A stretch of DNA of 64,000 bases from Ganoderma boninense. Its lineage: Eukaryota > Basidiomycota > Agaricomycetes > Polyporales > Polyporaceae. Every line of letters begins with the position of its first letter. Within the stretch, counting starts at the first letter, position 1. The stretch is from assembly GCA_002900995.3 (NCBI GenBank), contig CM035310.1:2937394-3001393 (forward strand), given 5' to 3'. The notes beneath the pieces are model-generated. The model saw nothing but the letters and a program-made list of their open reading frames with translations. It was not told where the DNA came from and searched no databases. The translations under genes and the position numbers were made by a program. Positions 25,352 through 37,329 of the stretch are shown piece after piece.

Positions 25352-25853
25352 CTACGCTACCTTCTTGATCAACTCCTGCCAACACCGGAGCCAAGCCCAC
25401 GTTCAGAATTTGCACCCATCGCAAAGGAAAATATATACGCACCTCAATACGAGAGACGTTAGGAGAAACGGCTTGGCCCTTATTCTTGCCATCCTTGTAA
25501 ACAATGACGATAGGCATCTGCACAAGGTTGGGCACGATTATACATACAGGCGGATGCCATTGGGACGCAGGCGACACTCACGTGCATGATGTGGAGCTCA
25601 GTTGCAATATTGCCCCCGACCTGGTCGTTGAAGTCGAACCCGTGGAAATCGACGCCGTCGTAAATTTGGGAAAACATCCGGAAATGGGACAAAATATTTG
25701 TGTACGGTTTGCTATTACCCATCCCGACACAGAATACAAAAGCCTTTCCGGTTCCAACCTTCATGTGCGGGTGAGTCGAGACTGGTCAACGTGCATAAGT
25801 GGGTGACGTACCTGCCGCTTGAAGTCGTCCAAGCTGGAAAAGGTAGGAGACAT
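25352..25853 (-). CDS. Small thioredoxin-fold protein without CxxC
   Basis: Four exons on the minus strand (25853-25812, 25758-25582, 25517-25443, 25375-25352) join in frame to 105 residues, the size of a single thioredoxin domain. The predicted fold order fits: helix SLDDFKRQ, strand GKAFVFCVG, helix YTNILSHFRMFSQIY, strand GVDFHGFDFND, then HMPIVIVYKDGK, which holds the cis-proline (MP) and the KDG turn typical of thioredoxins, and a last helix RIEELIKKVA. The redox motif WCxxC is replaced by VGMGNSKPY, so no disulfide chemistry is expected. It may be a structural or peptide-binding relative. Introns are 53, 64 and 67 bp. A homologue with the same two internal intron positions lies at 39.1-39.5 kb. 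Confidence 0.78.
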
Positions 25854-26079
25854 GGCTGAGGAGGTAAAAGCGGCGAATCGAGTTGGAGCGAGGGTGGGGA
25901 AAGGTGGGAGGTGATGGTTGTACATCCCCGGCGAGCTTATATCCCCCGCACCAGTCTAGCGCCCTCACGTAACGGTACTGACAAATTCCGCTCGGCGTGG
26001 TGTTAGCGCCGAAGATCACCTTCATCTGGCATGCGGGGGCTGGCCATCAGCAAATCGGACATCCGATTTACAAGCACCG
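25854..26079. promoter_or_regulatory. Upstream region of thioredoxin-like gene
   Basis: The 226 bases directly upstream of the minus-strand start codon contain no other recognisable gene and should include its promoter and leader. No specific motif stands out. Confidence 0.3.
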
Positions 26080-26335
26080 ACAGCCTCGGTAGCCTGAGGG
26101 ACCTGCAACATCCGTAGTCATTTCTCGTGGGGCGGCCAGGTATGCAGTACGCCATCTAGCTCTGCAGGAACCTGCAGTATACCCGGGAACATGCTCTAGA
26201 GCCCTGTAGTTTTGCCCATGCTGAACGGTAGGGTCCTGCAGCACCCTATCGTCCGGTCCGTGAACACCTGTAGGACCTTGTAGTCGGTGAGCTGTGGCAC
26301 TGTAGGGCCCTACGAATTCCTACGATCTACGCCTG
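26080..26335. repeat. Cluster of short palindromes based on CTGCAGG/CTGTAGG
   Basis: Within 250 bp several related inverted motifs occur: CTGCAGGAACCTGCAG (about 26162), a hairpin with arms TAGGGT/ACCCTA around CCTGCAGC (about 26230), CCTGTAGGACCTTGTAG (about 26268) and the perfect palindrome GTAGGGCCCTAC (about 26307). Single half-sites (CCTGCAAC, CCCTGTAG) lie between. The repetition of one degenerate unit in both orientations is not expected by chance, but neither mobile element ends nor a protein site can be assigned. Confidence 0.55.
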
Positions 26336-27028
26336 AAAAAGGCCACAACGGCTTTCGATCTCTTATAACAATAGATTTGGAGGATCATTGAACAACTCAA
26401 ATATATTAGGTTGATATAGAATAACATACGAAATCAACATAGCTAGTCAGCGTGTACTCAAGCGCAGCGGAACATAATAGCCAAAGAGAGACCGAGAACG
26501 AGGCATGCGTGAGGTAGCGATATCAACAGTGGATGGAAAATGGGTGCAACTCTCAATCAAACATGAAGACTTGCCTCGGAAGAGCACTGCGTGCAGAAAA
26601 AACCCACCTTTGAAGGGAAATGATAGGAAGTGAGGCTGTGTGAGGCTGACGAGGAGATAAAAACAGCGATGACATACCTAGCATGTCAACCCTCGCTGGT
26701 GACCAGCGCTGAGTGGTGACGTGTGGAATGTGCCTTGAGGGCCACCCAGAGACGTATACTGACACATACCTGGATGCATGATACCTAGATTGCTCTTGCC
26801 ATAAGTAACAATCTCCCGTTCAAGACCCTTCTTGCTTCTGCAACGCCGCAGAAAATAGGTGCTGGACGAAAGATGAGCATATACTCACCTGATCGCAGAC
26901 CCAGGTCCCCAAGCCCTGCCGAGTGCTCTGAATGCGCGCCGGTGAGGTATTAACCTTGGGTAGATGGAGATGAGAGGCACAGGTAGAGGGCAAGAAAATA
27001 CAGATGATGATGGACAGAGGCAAAGTTA

Positions 27029-27202
27029 TGTTGGAATCTGGGATTGCAGTCTTGTCGGTACAAGTCCCGTTATGGATACACTTAGTCAGCACGTAGTATA
27101 TCTGCTCGTCTCGCTTGTATCTTGTCCCTCATGCGTTTGCAGAGCTCAGCCAAACGCAATTCATCTTGTTCTAGTTCTACGGCTCCCTCGCGAACTTCAA
27201 CA
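27029..27202 (+). repeat. Left LTR
   Basis: Starts TGTTGGAATC and ends CTTCAACA, with TGTTG/CAACA as short inverted tips; I saw no difference from the right LTR over 174 bp. Confidence 0.92.
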
Positions 27203-27976
27203 CAAACGCATCGCGGCTAGCTACCGCTCACCAAAGCTCGAGCCTCAGACCCCTCGTATCGGGTACTGCTATTCGTCGCTTCGCGCTTCTAGGCGACGGA
27301 ACTCAATCACCCCGATTACGACGATCACCGTATCGAAGACCTGCAGGAGGCTCGCAGGCATGGATCGAAGTCCTCACCGTCCGGAGGCACCACTCGCCAC
27401 GCCCGATGGCCACGATCTACGACAGCTGCGCGCAGATGGACTAGATGGAGTGCAGGAGACCCGAGCCAGGAGAGCCGAGGGTAGCCTGACCCGCCCATCA
27501 GGAGGATCTGGCGCGTGAGCCGGAGAGTTGGGACTAGCTGCCGGAGGGGAACGCTGCACCGGGGATTATGCGCAAGAGGGGAGCGTGAGCGGAATGGTGG
27601 GTGGCAGCACGGAGGGCAGGCAGGATGCAGGCAGGACCTTGTATACTGGGGACGTTTTCCGCCGGTGAGTGCGCCGCCTGCTCGAGGCACGAGTCCTCGC
27701 GGAGACCGGATAGTCCCGCTGGGCATGAAGTCCTCATCGATTAGGCAGATGCGCGCAGGCCAGTTCTCGCTAGCCGCGCGGGATGCATAGACAGTCCGCT
27801 GTCGTGCACGCCCACACTCGAGTCCGCGGTATCGGTGCGCGGACACTTTCACCCAACATCAAGTTCAGGGGGAGCTTTCTTTTTGGTTGGGGACATTGGC
27901 TATGACATGGACTATTTTACAGATTGCTCGTTACTTTCCGGTTCACCGTCTTGTACCTCCTTCGACTGAGGGGGAG

Positions 27977-28150
27977 TGTTGGAATCTGGGATTGCAGTCT
28001 TGTCGGTACAAGTCCCGTTATGGATACACTTAGTCAGCACGTAGTATATCTGCTCGTCTCGCTTGTATCTTGTCCCTCATGCGTTTGCAGAGCTCAGCCA
28101 AACGCAATTCATCTTGTTCTAGTTCTACGGCTCCCTCGCGAACTTCAACA
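27977..28150 (+). repeat. Right LTR
   Basis: Second copy of the 174-bp repeat, preceded by the polypurine tract and followed by the AGTTA duplication. Confidence 0.92.
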
Positions 28151-28155
28151 AGTTA

Positions 28156-31007
28156 CGTTGATGGGTGTGGTACCGCGCTGGCCAGGAAACCACGCACCTG
28201 GAGTCCGATCCGATAACTTCGCGCCCGCTTGCATGCCATTCCCCATTCCCGCGTCGTATGTTTTCTTCTATTTTATTTCCGCTTGCTGCTGTTCTTCTGT
28301 GTTCCAACATTGTCGCGACCTATGGTAGAGTAGTTCAGTAGTGTTCAGTAGCCTCGCGCCCGAGTCCTTGCAGCGTACTTGCACACAGCCACAGTGATCG
28401 CATTCCGCTTAGCTCCGTCTCGAGCCGGACAGTTTTGGGGACACCATCTTCATCCAGGACCACCATCCCCACTGTACTCGTTCTCGCCTCTCATGTATCT
28501 TCGTCTACCTCGGCCTATTTGGCACCTCTAATCACAATCTTTCCTCCTTCTTGACCTCGATTCGACCGCCTGCATGACCCCGACTGCGACCACCTCGATC
28601 AGCGACTTTCCCCTTCGATTCCCGACCTCGTATTTCGACTTTCGACCTCGTATCTCGTCTCTCGACCTCTACTTTCATATCATTTATTATATTCCACCGC
28701 TCCTCGACTCGAATCGCCCTCGGACTACGTACAGGCCGGATCCGGTCCGCACCACTACCACCACCACCACACTCTTTCCACCACCACTCCCTCTGCACCC
28801 ACTCCCCTTGCCGGCACGCTCGATGGACCATCGCACCTTCAGACTTCTGCACTCACGGAGAGTGTTGAGGTCTATCAACGTTAGCGTGAACGATGGTGCG
28901 CGTGCTTATATTGGGGTTGGATTGAGCTATGACATCATGTCAGAAATCGCGAGACTTACCCCCGGGCCCCAACGCAGTCCGGTTTTCCCCATAGAAGCGA
29001 AGACCAGGCTTCAATTGCAGCTGGGCATACTGCTGTACACCGCAACAGTGCTGAGGTATGCCAGTGAGAAATTTATGGAGCCAGAGTTCAGGGAACGAAG
29101 AGCCTCGGGCGTGGATATGAGCGAATGAAACCGGCAGAAATGCAAGAATGAAAGCAAGCCAGCGAACTGAGATACTTAGCCTCAGGTGCGGCCAAGCATC
29201 GTAGTTGTTGACAAAGACTATTAGCGCAGAGCGCAGGCCAGTGGTTGCAATCAGTAGTTGTGCGCGCTGCCTGCATTACAGGACGATGTAGTAGTCAGGC
29301 GTGTCTGTTATTTCATTACATTTCCTTGCAGAAGGACGTCGTGTACGAATCCCTCGAGTTCGCTATCGTATCCTACCATGAGCTGTAAGATATTGCAGGC
29401 TCGACCAGTTCCGGCGAATGATTGTATTACCCTATATGGTTGAGCAGCGCTCTCTATGGCTTTGGAGGCAGGTTGCGATTTTGCTTATGTGTTACCGTTC
29501 CCATCTCCATCGCAGTGCGTTCTCTCTCACAGGCATTCCAGGGTTTGACAGACGGTCATAGAACACCTTATACTCGACATGTGTGACCTCATGATGATTG
29601 AATTTGCTCGTTTGCAGTTTCCGTAGCAGTAGGCCCACTTATCGTGGCCGAGACATATGCATCAGTGCAATGACGAACAAGAGAGAACTTGGAAAATCAC
29701 TCCGATCATTAGGGATACATGCAAAAGATACTCCGAAATTTTCCTGCTGATAATGCACGCTGAGCTGCCAACATTAATGCAGTACCATACAATAGATTCA
29801 CACAATGTTCAAAGCGTGCTCAACAGTAACAGTAACAGGACACGGCCAAGTGGAGTGCGCAGGCGATACCATAAACTAGGTTGTCAGTGGCCCCAGTGGA
29901 AGCATCCACTACGATTGCGCAATCCTAACAGAATGTAATGGAAACACTGCCGGAATCAGCGCTAACACCAACTGGACCAAAAGGCCACAATGTCAAGCTC
30001 GGCTTTACCCTGTTCCGGGGCTATATATGGTGTTCCTTACACAGAAGCATCCACGATTTTAGACTTATCCAAGCTCGACAAAAATACTCGACACTTTCCC
30101 CTGATATAAGTATGGGGCCTGTCCCCATGGTTTGAGAGACGTGCCAGCGGGAGAGGCTACACTCACGCGAGCCTCAGATCGACTGCTCGGCGAGGGGGCT
30201 CACAGTGTACATTCTGACATTCCACAGCACGTGATATCTTCACCGAATCCTCCTGGAGTCCTTTGTAGAATGCACAAAGAGCTCTCGAGCGCCCTTCCAT
30301 GCAAGACACTAAGACGATTTCACAAATATATCGCGACCAGCCTCGGCATCTCGGGGTGTACGGTACACCGCCTAGCGGGCTCAAACGGGTGGCGATGCGG
30401 ACTGATCAGATGCCTCCAAGTCCATCTAAATAGTATATAGCAAGTGAAGCGTCTTGGAGCATTTTGGCGTCCACATTGAAGCCACTCCCTACTAGTCTCT
30501 CTCACCTTCTTATGGTCCGGATGCATTCGTTATGATTACGTAGTTGTATTGGATGCATCCGCTGTACTGGTGACTGACACTGCTCTCAGGCTCACCAGCG
30601 CACGCTTCCATGGAGCAGTTTAACAGGCTGCCTTAGTAAGCTTCGAATGAGGAGAGGAAGGAATAGATTTTCAGGAGCGTTAAAGAGACGGGCGATGAGC
30701 ATTTTAAGAGCACGACTCGGAGAACATGCGCCGGTGTGGAGGGACGCACGGCGGCTGTCTCGGAGACCGAAGCTGGGCATGAAGGACGCGAGAGCCGCGG
30801 GGAGGCGGATTCGGCGCAAACGCGCTAACTTGTCTATTGTACACACAATTGGAAGCTCGTTTTACCACTATACAGAACAACAACCTCTATAGGTTGGACG
30901 AGGAAGCAATATGTAGGGTTTTCTGAATTTTCGTGGAGAAGAAAAATGGCTTTCAATTGTCTCGACATATGACCATTGCGCTCGAATGCTACTAAAAAGA
31001 ACAAGTC
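28156..31007. other. No gene recognised
   Basis: About 2.85 kb. A 184-codon plus-strand frame (28574-29128) begins with low-complexity Thr/Pro-rich text and has no known domain. An Arg-rich frame at 30647-30892 (plus) and its antisense lie in a GC-rich patch but lack identifiable motifs. I make no gene call. Confidence 0.4.
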
Positions 31008-32738
31008 TCACACATCCATATTCGTATTGACGTTCGCGCCACACTTTCTCCATTCTGTTAAAGCTTCCTTAGCATCATCCCAAAACATGACCAACTCCCT
31101 CTTGTCCTTTGTATTGACCCTGTGCTGCTGATCACTCCCAACATCTGCCCAGGAATCTGCATCAGTGAATTTGAAAGTGGGAGGCTCCTTGTCTGCATAG
31201 GGATCCGCGTCGGTTTTGCTAATCATCCTCACCAATGACCCTTTAAATGCTTGAAGGATGAGTTTCTCCTCCGGAAGGAGCGCCTCTAGGAGTTTGCGAA
31301 AGGCGTCGTACTCAGTCTGGGCGCGCGTTTCCACTTGGGAATCCTTCATCTGTGCTTCTTCGGCGATCAGCTTCTTCCTCACCTCATCCGCCTTCTTCTT
31401 CGCCTCATCCACCCTCGCCGCCCCCGCCGCCTCTTCCACCACTCCCGCCTCCTCCGCCCCCGCCGCCTCTTCCACCACCCCCGCCTCATGTTCCTCCGAG
31501 GCTATCTTCTTCATACGCAGCTCCTTTGGCAGTGGGTGAATTGCTCTGAAGGACAAGCAGGCAAAGACAACAGCTTGGGTCCAGTTATCCAAAGTGTACT
31601 GCTTCTCCTTGATGCGATCGTGGTCGATCTTCAACTTCTGGAACAACATCGTCGTCTGAAAATCCAGGCTGATGGATGACAGATACGAGTTGTATATCCA
31701 CGACACCAGTAGGGTCCCGACGAACATCAGTTGTCCAAAGAGAGTGCCTTGGGGAATAAGAAGGAGCTGACCAAGGAACTGGGAAAGGAGGAGGATAACT
31801 GAGAAGTCGATGAGATACTTCTCCAAAGCTCGGGGCTGAGAGAACGTTCGGACAGAGTTGAAAACTGGGGCATTGCGATGAGAGCGCTCCTTCTTGAAAC
31901 CGCGCGTCTCTCTGAAACGCAGCTCGAATCGTCCACGGATGATGGGGCTCAACGAGCCCTCAGTTCCAACGAGAACAATGATGTCTGTGTCAGTCCTAAG
32001 CAGGACATCTCCTGGGGAATTCGCTTCAGCGGGGGAGTTGTGCTTGAGGTATAGCTTCCCAGAGCCAATGGCCACGCACGCCATCCCGTTCGCGATCATG
32101 CCGAGAGCGATACTGGCAAGGCAAAACCAGTCTGCAACGAGGATGCACCCGATGCACCCTCCTATGCTGATGAGGATCGTGATGATGCCGAAGAGGATGA
32201 CGGATGAGTTTGGGACGAGGTTCAACTCGGTGAGCTCGCGATCTGGGGTGTGATCCAGCCTGATAAACGTAACGCGCGTTGTCTCCCTTGCGCCCTTCCC
32301 GACGGACATCTGGGATATCGTCCTCGCGATGAGCGACCCGAGGTGTTTGGTGGATGACGGCGCAGTGTTGGGGGCAGAATACAATGGAGTGTGCTCAGGG
32401 CCAGCTCGGCCGTCGATCATGAGAATCTTCGCGATGCTGCTATCACTGGAGGGGAATAGGGCTTCGAATAGGCGGACATTTGCGAGGGCGCTGTACTGCC
32501 TTGCGACATCGTAGGAACCAGGGGCGTTGTACCACCCGTACCAACGGCGATGAGCGACAAGGTTCACGGTAGCGGTGGCCCTGACTGCGCTTTCTCCACC
32601 GAAGAAACCTACGATGCCGGATGAGTCGAGAGTGAACGGGGTCTCACGGTGAGATAGAGGAGGATTCTTGATGATTGGATTGGCCCGACTGACGAGGTTT
32701 ACGATGGAGGATAGTGTGTTGTTCTGGATGATAGGCAT
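31008..32738 (-). CDS. Single-exon multi-pass membrane protein of unknown function
   Basis: One uninterrupted frame of 576 residues, unusual here because every other intact gene has introns. Four strong hydrophobic segments lie at about residues 179-201, 205-225, 309-329 and 334-352 as two helical pairs, with a weaker one near 388-397. The N-terminal 170 residues are soluble and the C-terminal 180 residues are charged. They contain two copies of EAGVVEEAAGA (418-428, 430-440) leading into a Lys/Glu-rich probable coiled coil (443-470) and a terminal acidic domain with Trp residues. I do not recognise the family. The N-terminal residues MPIIQNNTLSSIVNLVSRAN do not look like a signal peptide. 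Lack of introns could mean a lineage-specific or retro-derived gene. Confidence 0.8.
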   Translation of the reverse strand: MPIIQNNTLSSIVNLVSRANPIIKNPPLSHRETPFTLDSSGIVGFFGGESAVRATATVNLVAHRRWYGWYNAPGSYDVARQYSALANVRLFEALFPSSDSSIAKILMIDGRAGPEHTPLYSAPNTAPSSTKHLGSLIARTISQMSVGKGARETTRVTFIRLDHTPDRELTELNLVPNSSVILFGIITILISIGGCIGCILVADWFCLASIALGMIANGMACVAIGSGKLYLKHNSPAEANSPGDVLLRTDTDIIVLVGTEGSLSPIIRGRFELRFRETRGFKKERSHRNAPVFNSVRTFSQPRALEKYLIDFSVILLLSQFLGQLLLIPQGTLFGQLMFVGTLLVSWIYNSYLSSISLDFQTTMLFQKLKIDHDRIKEKQYTLDNWTQAVVFACLSFRAIHPLPKELRMKKIASEEHEAGVVEEAAGAEEAGVVEEAAGAARVDEAKKKADEVRKKLIAEEAQMKDSQVETRAQTEYDAFRKLLEALLPEEKLILQAFKGSLVRMISKTDADPYADKEPPTFKFTDADSWADVGSDQQHRVNTKDKRELVMFWDDAKEALTEWRKCGANVNTNMDV

Positions 32739-35700
32739 GACGAGGAGAGTTAGGGAGGTGTGTGTGTGCTAGAGAGGATGTAGGTCAGTGAGCGTGTGCG
32801 TGCTAGAGAGGATTCATGGGTGGGTCTACCTGAGGTTGGCTCGTGGTATGTGGGTTTACGACGAGGGTTTGGCCGACTGGATGCCAGATGTCCACTGCGT
32901 TTAAACGCTCACCGGCCTTGTAGCCCCTGGCCTGTCATTAACATCATCGTGGTGGTGACCTACATCGTGTTGGAAAAGAAGGTCAATGTATCTGCCAATG
33001 ATTAGTCTCAGTTAAGAAAATCGGCAATGACGGACTGACTTTCCATCAACGCGAAACTTCCAGTCGAACGCAGACCACGTAGTAGGAAGGCTCGTGACCA
33101 CGTGGGGCGCGACTGTTGTTTCCATGCACCTCTTGAGCAGGCGTTCCTCCGAGTAATGAGGGTTCCTGCACGCGATGGCGGCCACAGTGCGGGATCACTA
33201 CGGCAGAATGAGGTAAGTCATTGTGCAGCTCATTGTCGTCGTTGGCGTCCTACCCATCCACCAGGCATCCCGACTCTGGACATCGATGCCAAATATCGCC
33301 GTGAACCTGTTCCGCTGCCTCGTCCGCATCCTCCAAGAGGACCAGCTCCAATGGCCTGTCGACACAGGTGACACAGACGTCCTGCAACCACGGGACAAAC
33401 AACCGAGGAAGCAGCCCCAAATCCCGGAGCACCTCGTGTGTGAGTTGCGGCAAGGGTCGTGTCCACTGTCATCTTCCCGGCGCAGCGCGAGCATTCCGGC
33501 AACACCTGGGGAAGAGTCTCGCTGGACAGGCGGGGGAACGAAGAAGAGCCGTCCATCTACGAACGTGACGCGCACATTGAGGCACTGCCGAGAGACCCGT
33601 GTCGGACGGCAGCTACATGCTCCCGTCCACGCGCATCCAGCTGGCCAAAAAGAAGGGCGTTCCAGCGCCACGCTCAATGGTGTATTAGGCGCATGAAGAC
33701 GGCATCTTGAGGAGGTGGGTAAGGTTGACAGCGGGAATCTTCCTGGATGTTCGAATCCACTGCTATGGCCAGAGCGATGAGATTGTGTGGGACTTGACAA
33801 TTGTCGCGAAAGCGATGAGAACAATACTTTCCTGATATATGAATAGAACGTTTCGGGCCATTAGTGGTTGGAGTAGAGAGGGATGGAGGAGGGACTTGGG
33901 CATCTGAACGCCAGGGATGCGACAGCCGGGGTCCGCTCCAAACTGCCACATTCCCATGTCACGCCTACCGCAGATTGGCAACTGCTGGCGCTAGGCTGAG
34001 CCGATGTCTGTCAAAAATGAGGGTGTGGAAGTAGGAGGTTCGCGTTCGACGGAGTGTTTCTGTAGGTAGCGGACTTTGTCAGTCTGTTGCTTCTGGATCT
34101 CGTAACTCGCAGCTTCATGGCGACGTGTCTGAACAAGAGCTACCCTTCGGAAAATAGCTTTCCAAAACAGCTTTCGAAGCTCTCGGGAACAAGGACGTCT
34201 GTGACGGCCATGGCCTCGTACCGGAACAATGAAAAGAGGCGGCGTGCGGATAGGCATCGGATGTTCTGATTTCGTGAAACGAACCACAAAAACGAAGACA
34301 GAATAACCGAACAGCAGGCAAAAATCCCACCAGGCGGACGTGGCACAGCGCGGCAATGGGCATCCACAAGCCGCTGCTGATAGTTATACGGCATTGCCGG
34401 TGCCTTCGCGGCTGTCCCGCACGCTCAATCGGAATTCCAAGCGTCTACAGATCGACCTGCGCCACTCCTCGCCTCCGGTCGTGTCGAGGCCGCACACGCC
34501 AAACGACAAGCGTCCAGCGTCCACAGACGACTGCGGTCATCCCCGGGACGCTGTTATCACCGCCGCTCAGTCCTCGTGCGGCGCATCGTATGATAGAGAG
34601 GCAATTTTGGTGCCGACGCTGCCCAGTGCAACGCAGAAGGCGCTGTGCAATCGCAGGGATGGGACTTTTGACGGTTCTGCCGAGGCGCTTGCTAAGGGGA
34701 TGGCAGCACCCAGGCTTGTGGAGGCGCGAGGAGAGACATGATCAGGGTGCGTGCGTGGCCAGTTATGACGTCGTCATAACGTATCTGAATTCATCTCTAA
34801 CACAATTTTTCCTCTTCAATCCCACATGCGGTTCACGGCGATTGACTCACCGTGCGAGATGGAGAGACACGATTTCCCCTCGTCGTCATCATTTTCCGAG
34901 TGCTCGTGGTACCACGGCCTGTTCAACGGCATGGCCAATGAGAGCTGACGTCGTTGCATAATGTCGCCACACGGGCATGGGATATTCTCTCAGGCTGGCC
35001 CGAGGAGACGGAGAACGTGGGGTGCTCAGGGACTGGTATCCGCTCGTCCAGTCGGTCACCGACGCGCCCCAGTATGCAGTCTGTGGATCATGCCTCGTGA
35101 CGCCAGAGGACGGAGATCCGAACGGGAGGAAGATGGCATGGACTAGGATGCCGTGTCTGTCCGGTAGCGACGTCGAGGATTTGGAAGGGTTTGTTGTTGA
35201 GCGGGAAACGCAGACGAAGCAGTCGCGAGTGAGTGCAACGTCGAGGGTCAGCGTCGTACGCTTTTAGGCGGTGGTGATAGCGCGTGTCCATCTGTCGAGG
35301 AGCGCGATCGCACTGAGACACGAGCATCGCGACGGGGAGGATGGAGGGTATGTCGATAACTCAACGGCGAGGCAGTGGAATCATTTGGACTCCAATCGGG
35401 GGCAGGGACTCGCTCCGTCATGTATGTGAGTGTCTTGTCTTCCAATACGGGGGTTCCCTACTTGTGAACGAGGCATAGAGCTTGGTCTCAGATGCGCAGA
35501 ATGGGATTTGTTTTGAATGTGGTCACTGATACCTAGGGGGCGTACGAATGTGAAGAATGATTCGAAAGGGATCTACGAGTTTTCACTCACTGTATGTGCA
35601 ACTTTGGAAGTACAGCATGGCATAGAGGAATTATCCGTGGCCACATTGAAGACGGTAGCCTGGCTTGAGGCGGAGGAGTCTGAGACCTCCGAAGGATGAT

Positions 35701-36084
35701 TTCTACAATGAAGCGGTTTCCATTAGTTTCTCTCCCGCATCCTGGCATATATGTTCTAAGACGTTTACGTCATACATAGCAACGATGTCGACGCAAGCAG
35801 GGGAAGGAGTCTGAGACCAAGGCGGCCACAGCGGCTGGAAACATCGCAAGCAGGCGCCCTGGCGTCACCCCCGTGATGTAGTCACACGGCAGTGACGCCA
35901 GCGAAACGAGCACTGCTCGCCGGCTTGCTCTCGTTCCCAGCCATGTCGCTAACAACGCGAATTCCCCTCTTGAAAGGTGTGCAAGCTCTTCCTTGTAATA
36001 ACGCAGCCCCCGCGGCATGTCCTATTGTCTCCTTTCTCGCTGAGAAATTCCCAGTGAGACTCGGAATTCTGGTTCGGGAACTGG
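32739..36084. other. No gene recognised
   Basis: About 3.3 kb. Just upstream of the membrane-protein gene is a short tandem duplication around GTGCTAGAGAGGAT (about 32766 and 32799). GC-rich frames at 33198-33824 and 34340-35270 have somewhat coding-like composition (for example a minus-strand stretch PRLFVPWLQDVCVTCVDRPL near 33.4 kb), but no exon chain or domain could be established. They may be old gene remnants. Confidence 0.35.
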
Positions 36085-36235
36085 CTTCAAGTTCCGCATC
36101 TACCAAGGCCTCCTGGCAACCGAGCCAACCGTCTTCGTGGACATGGTTTCACCTGCCAGCTCCATCGCTGGCGAAGTCCTGGGAGAGGTCCCTCATCTGT
36201 ACTGTGGTATATTGCCCTATCTGGTCTTGAGGTAA
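36085..36235 (+). pseudogene. BTB/POZ-domain fragment
   Basis: One plus-strand exon-like piece reads FRIYQGLLATEPTVFVDMVS followed by a GEVLGEVPHLYC segment. This resembles the start of BTB domains in basidiomycete proteins (FRVYRGLLA..SPVFRDMF, then a loop and a Val-Pro strand). It ends at a possible GTAAGT donor. Neither the upstream start nor the rest of the domain was found, so it is taken as a remnant. Confidence 0.45.
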
Positions 36236-37329
36236 GTTTCACTTGGGTTCGTGCGCATGCGTGGAACTAGTCTTGATCAATTCTACCTCAAGGCTCCGTC
36301 CTCTGTCTCCCCATTAGCCTCCCTCTCAGCTGTTACCTCACCGCCCACTGCACGTCACGATTCATCGATCGGCCAAGATACAAGTCCAACGCCCCTCACC
36401 ATCATCGCTGTCACTGTTCTCGGGATAGCGGCGTAAGTCTACGATCAACTTCGTTGGCGACTTTATAATGACACAAGCTTGTAGGACTTCGAAATCACCA
36501 CCATTGAGATGTACATGCATATCGCTTGATATCCTGGACGAGCTGGGATGGACAGTACGTGAACATTCTTATTGACTGCGATTCAATCTCGGACTCACTG
36601 CGATCAAAACGAACGCCAGCAGATGTGGCTACTGCTGCGCTTTCCACACCTTGTTGTGGCTATCTCACTTCTGTCTTCTCCAGACTACTGGACACCGCCC
36701 ATGTTGCGCTCCGATGGCATATGGCGTATTGTGGTCCCCGACCACTTTAAAGCGGACGTGGCAGGTGCAGTTGGTCTGGTATGCAGTCTGTATCTCTCCC
36801 GTTCGTCGCACGTCTGGTTGACCCCCGTTTATTCCAGGAGTTTCAATATCCATCACGATTCCTTCCTGCCTCGGATCGTCCCCCGCTTCGATCCCTAGGC
36901 CACAGTTGTTAGCTCCGCCTTTCCTCGTTAACGACCGGAGAACCCTCCTATGGTCTTCCCCAGTTTATACGCTCGTAGAGCCCACGTATGTCCGTCGCGT
37001 TCTTCTCCGGGACTCGGCGTGCTGACTGATTGCCTGCAAGTTAGTGATCGAAAGTGGTTGATAGGCGTCACAATCGTGCGTATTGTGCTCCTTGTCGAGT
37101 GAGGACTGATCTGATTGGTTTTGAAGTTCTTGCGCTCCATAGCACGACTCGAGCTGGGATGCGGTGCTAGAAGTGTCTTACGCCGGTGGACGCTTGTCGT
37201 ACAGACATTCATTCGCGTCTTCGACCGCGGTTGTGACATTTAGAGGTGTACATAGGGCGAACTACTGTATGCGAGAAGACTTCAACAGATGCAACATCGA
37301 GGCGCAAGGGGACTTCGCGAAGAATACCG
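36236..37329. other. No gene recognised
   Basis: Frames between the BTB fragment and the DUF6534-like remnant could include decayed parts of the latter (hydrophobic pieces near 36.6-36.8 kb), but no boundary could be supported. Confidence 0.3.

Larger units (their letters stand above)
27029..28150 (+). mobile_element. Non-autonomous LTR element (TRIM-like), 1122 bp
   Basis: Two identical 174-bp direct repeats (27029-27202 and 27977-28150) begin TGTTGG and end CAACA, and the whole is flanked by the 5-bp target duplication AGTTA (27024-27028 and 28151-28155). A polypurine tract GAGGGGGAG sits immediately before the right LTR, placing the element on the plus strand. The 774-bp interior has no recognisable gag, protease, integrase or reverse transcriptase and no clear primer-binding site next to the left LTR, so it must move with enzymes from elsewhere. 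Identical LTRs imply a very recent insertion. Confidence 0.93.

Noticed and set aside
27203..27976. Possible gag/pol remnants inside the LTR element
   Set aside because: Frames in the interior show no zinc knuckle, protease, integrase or reverse-transcriptase motif on either strand.
28574..29128. 184-codon plus-strand open frame with Thr/Pro-rich N-terminus
   Set aside because: The first half is low-complexity sequence generated by a TC-rich stretch; the second half has no recognisable motif.
33730..33775. tRNA-like TTCGAATCC motif
   Set aside because: The surrounding sequence does not form a D arm, anticodon arm or acceptor stem of normal geometry on either strand.
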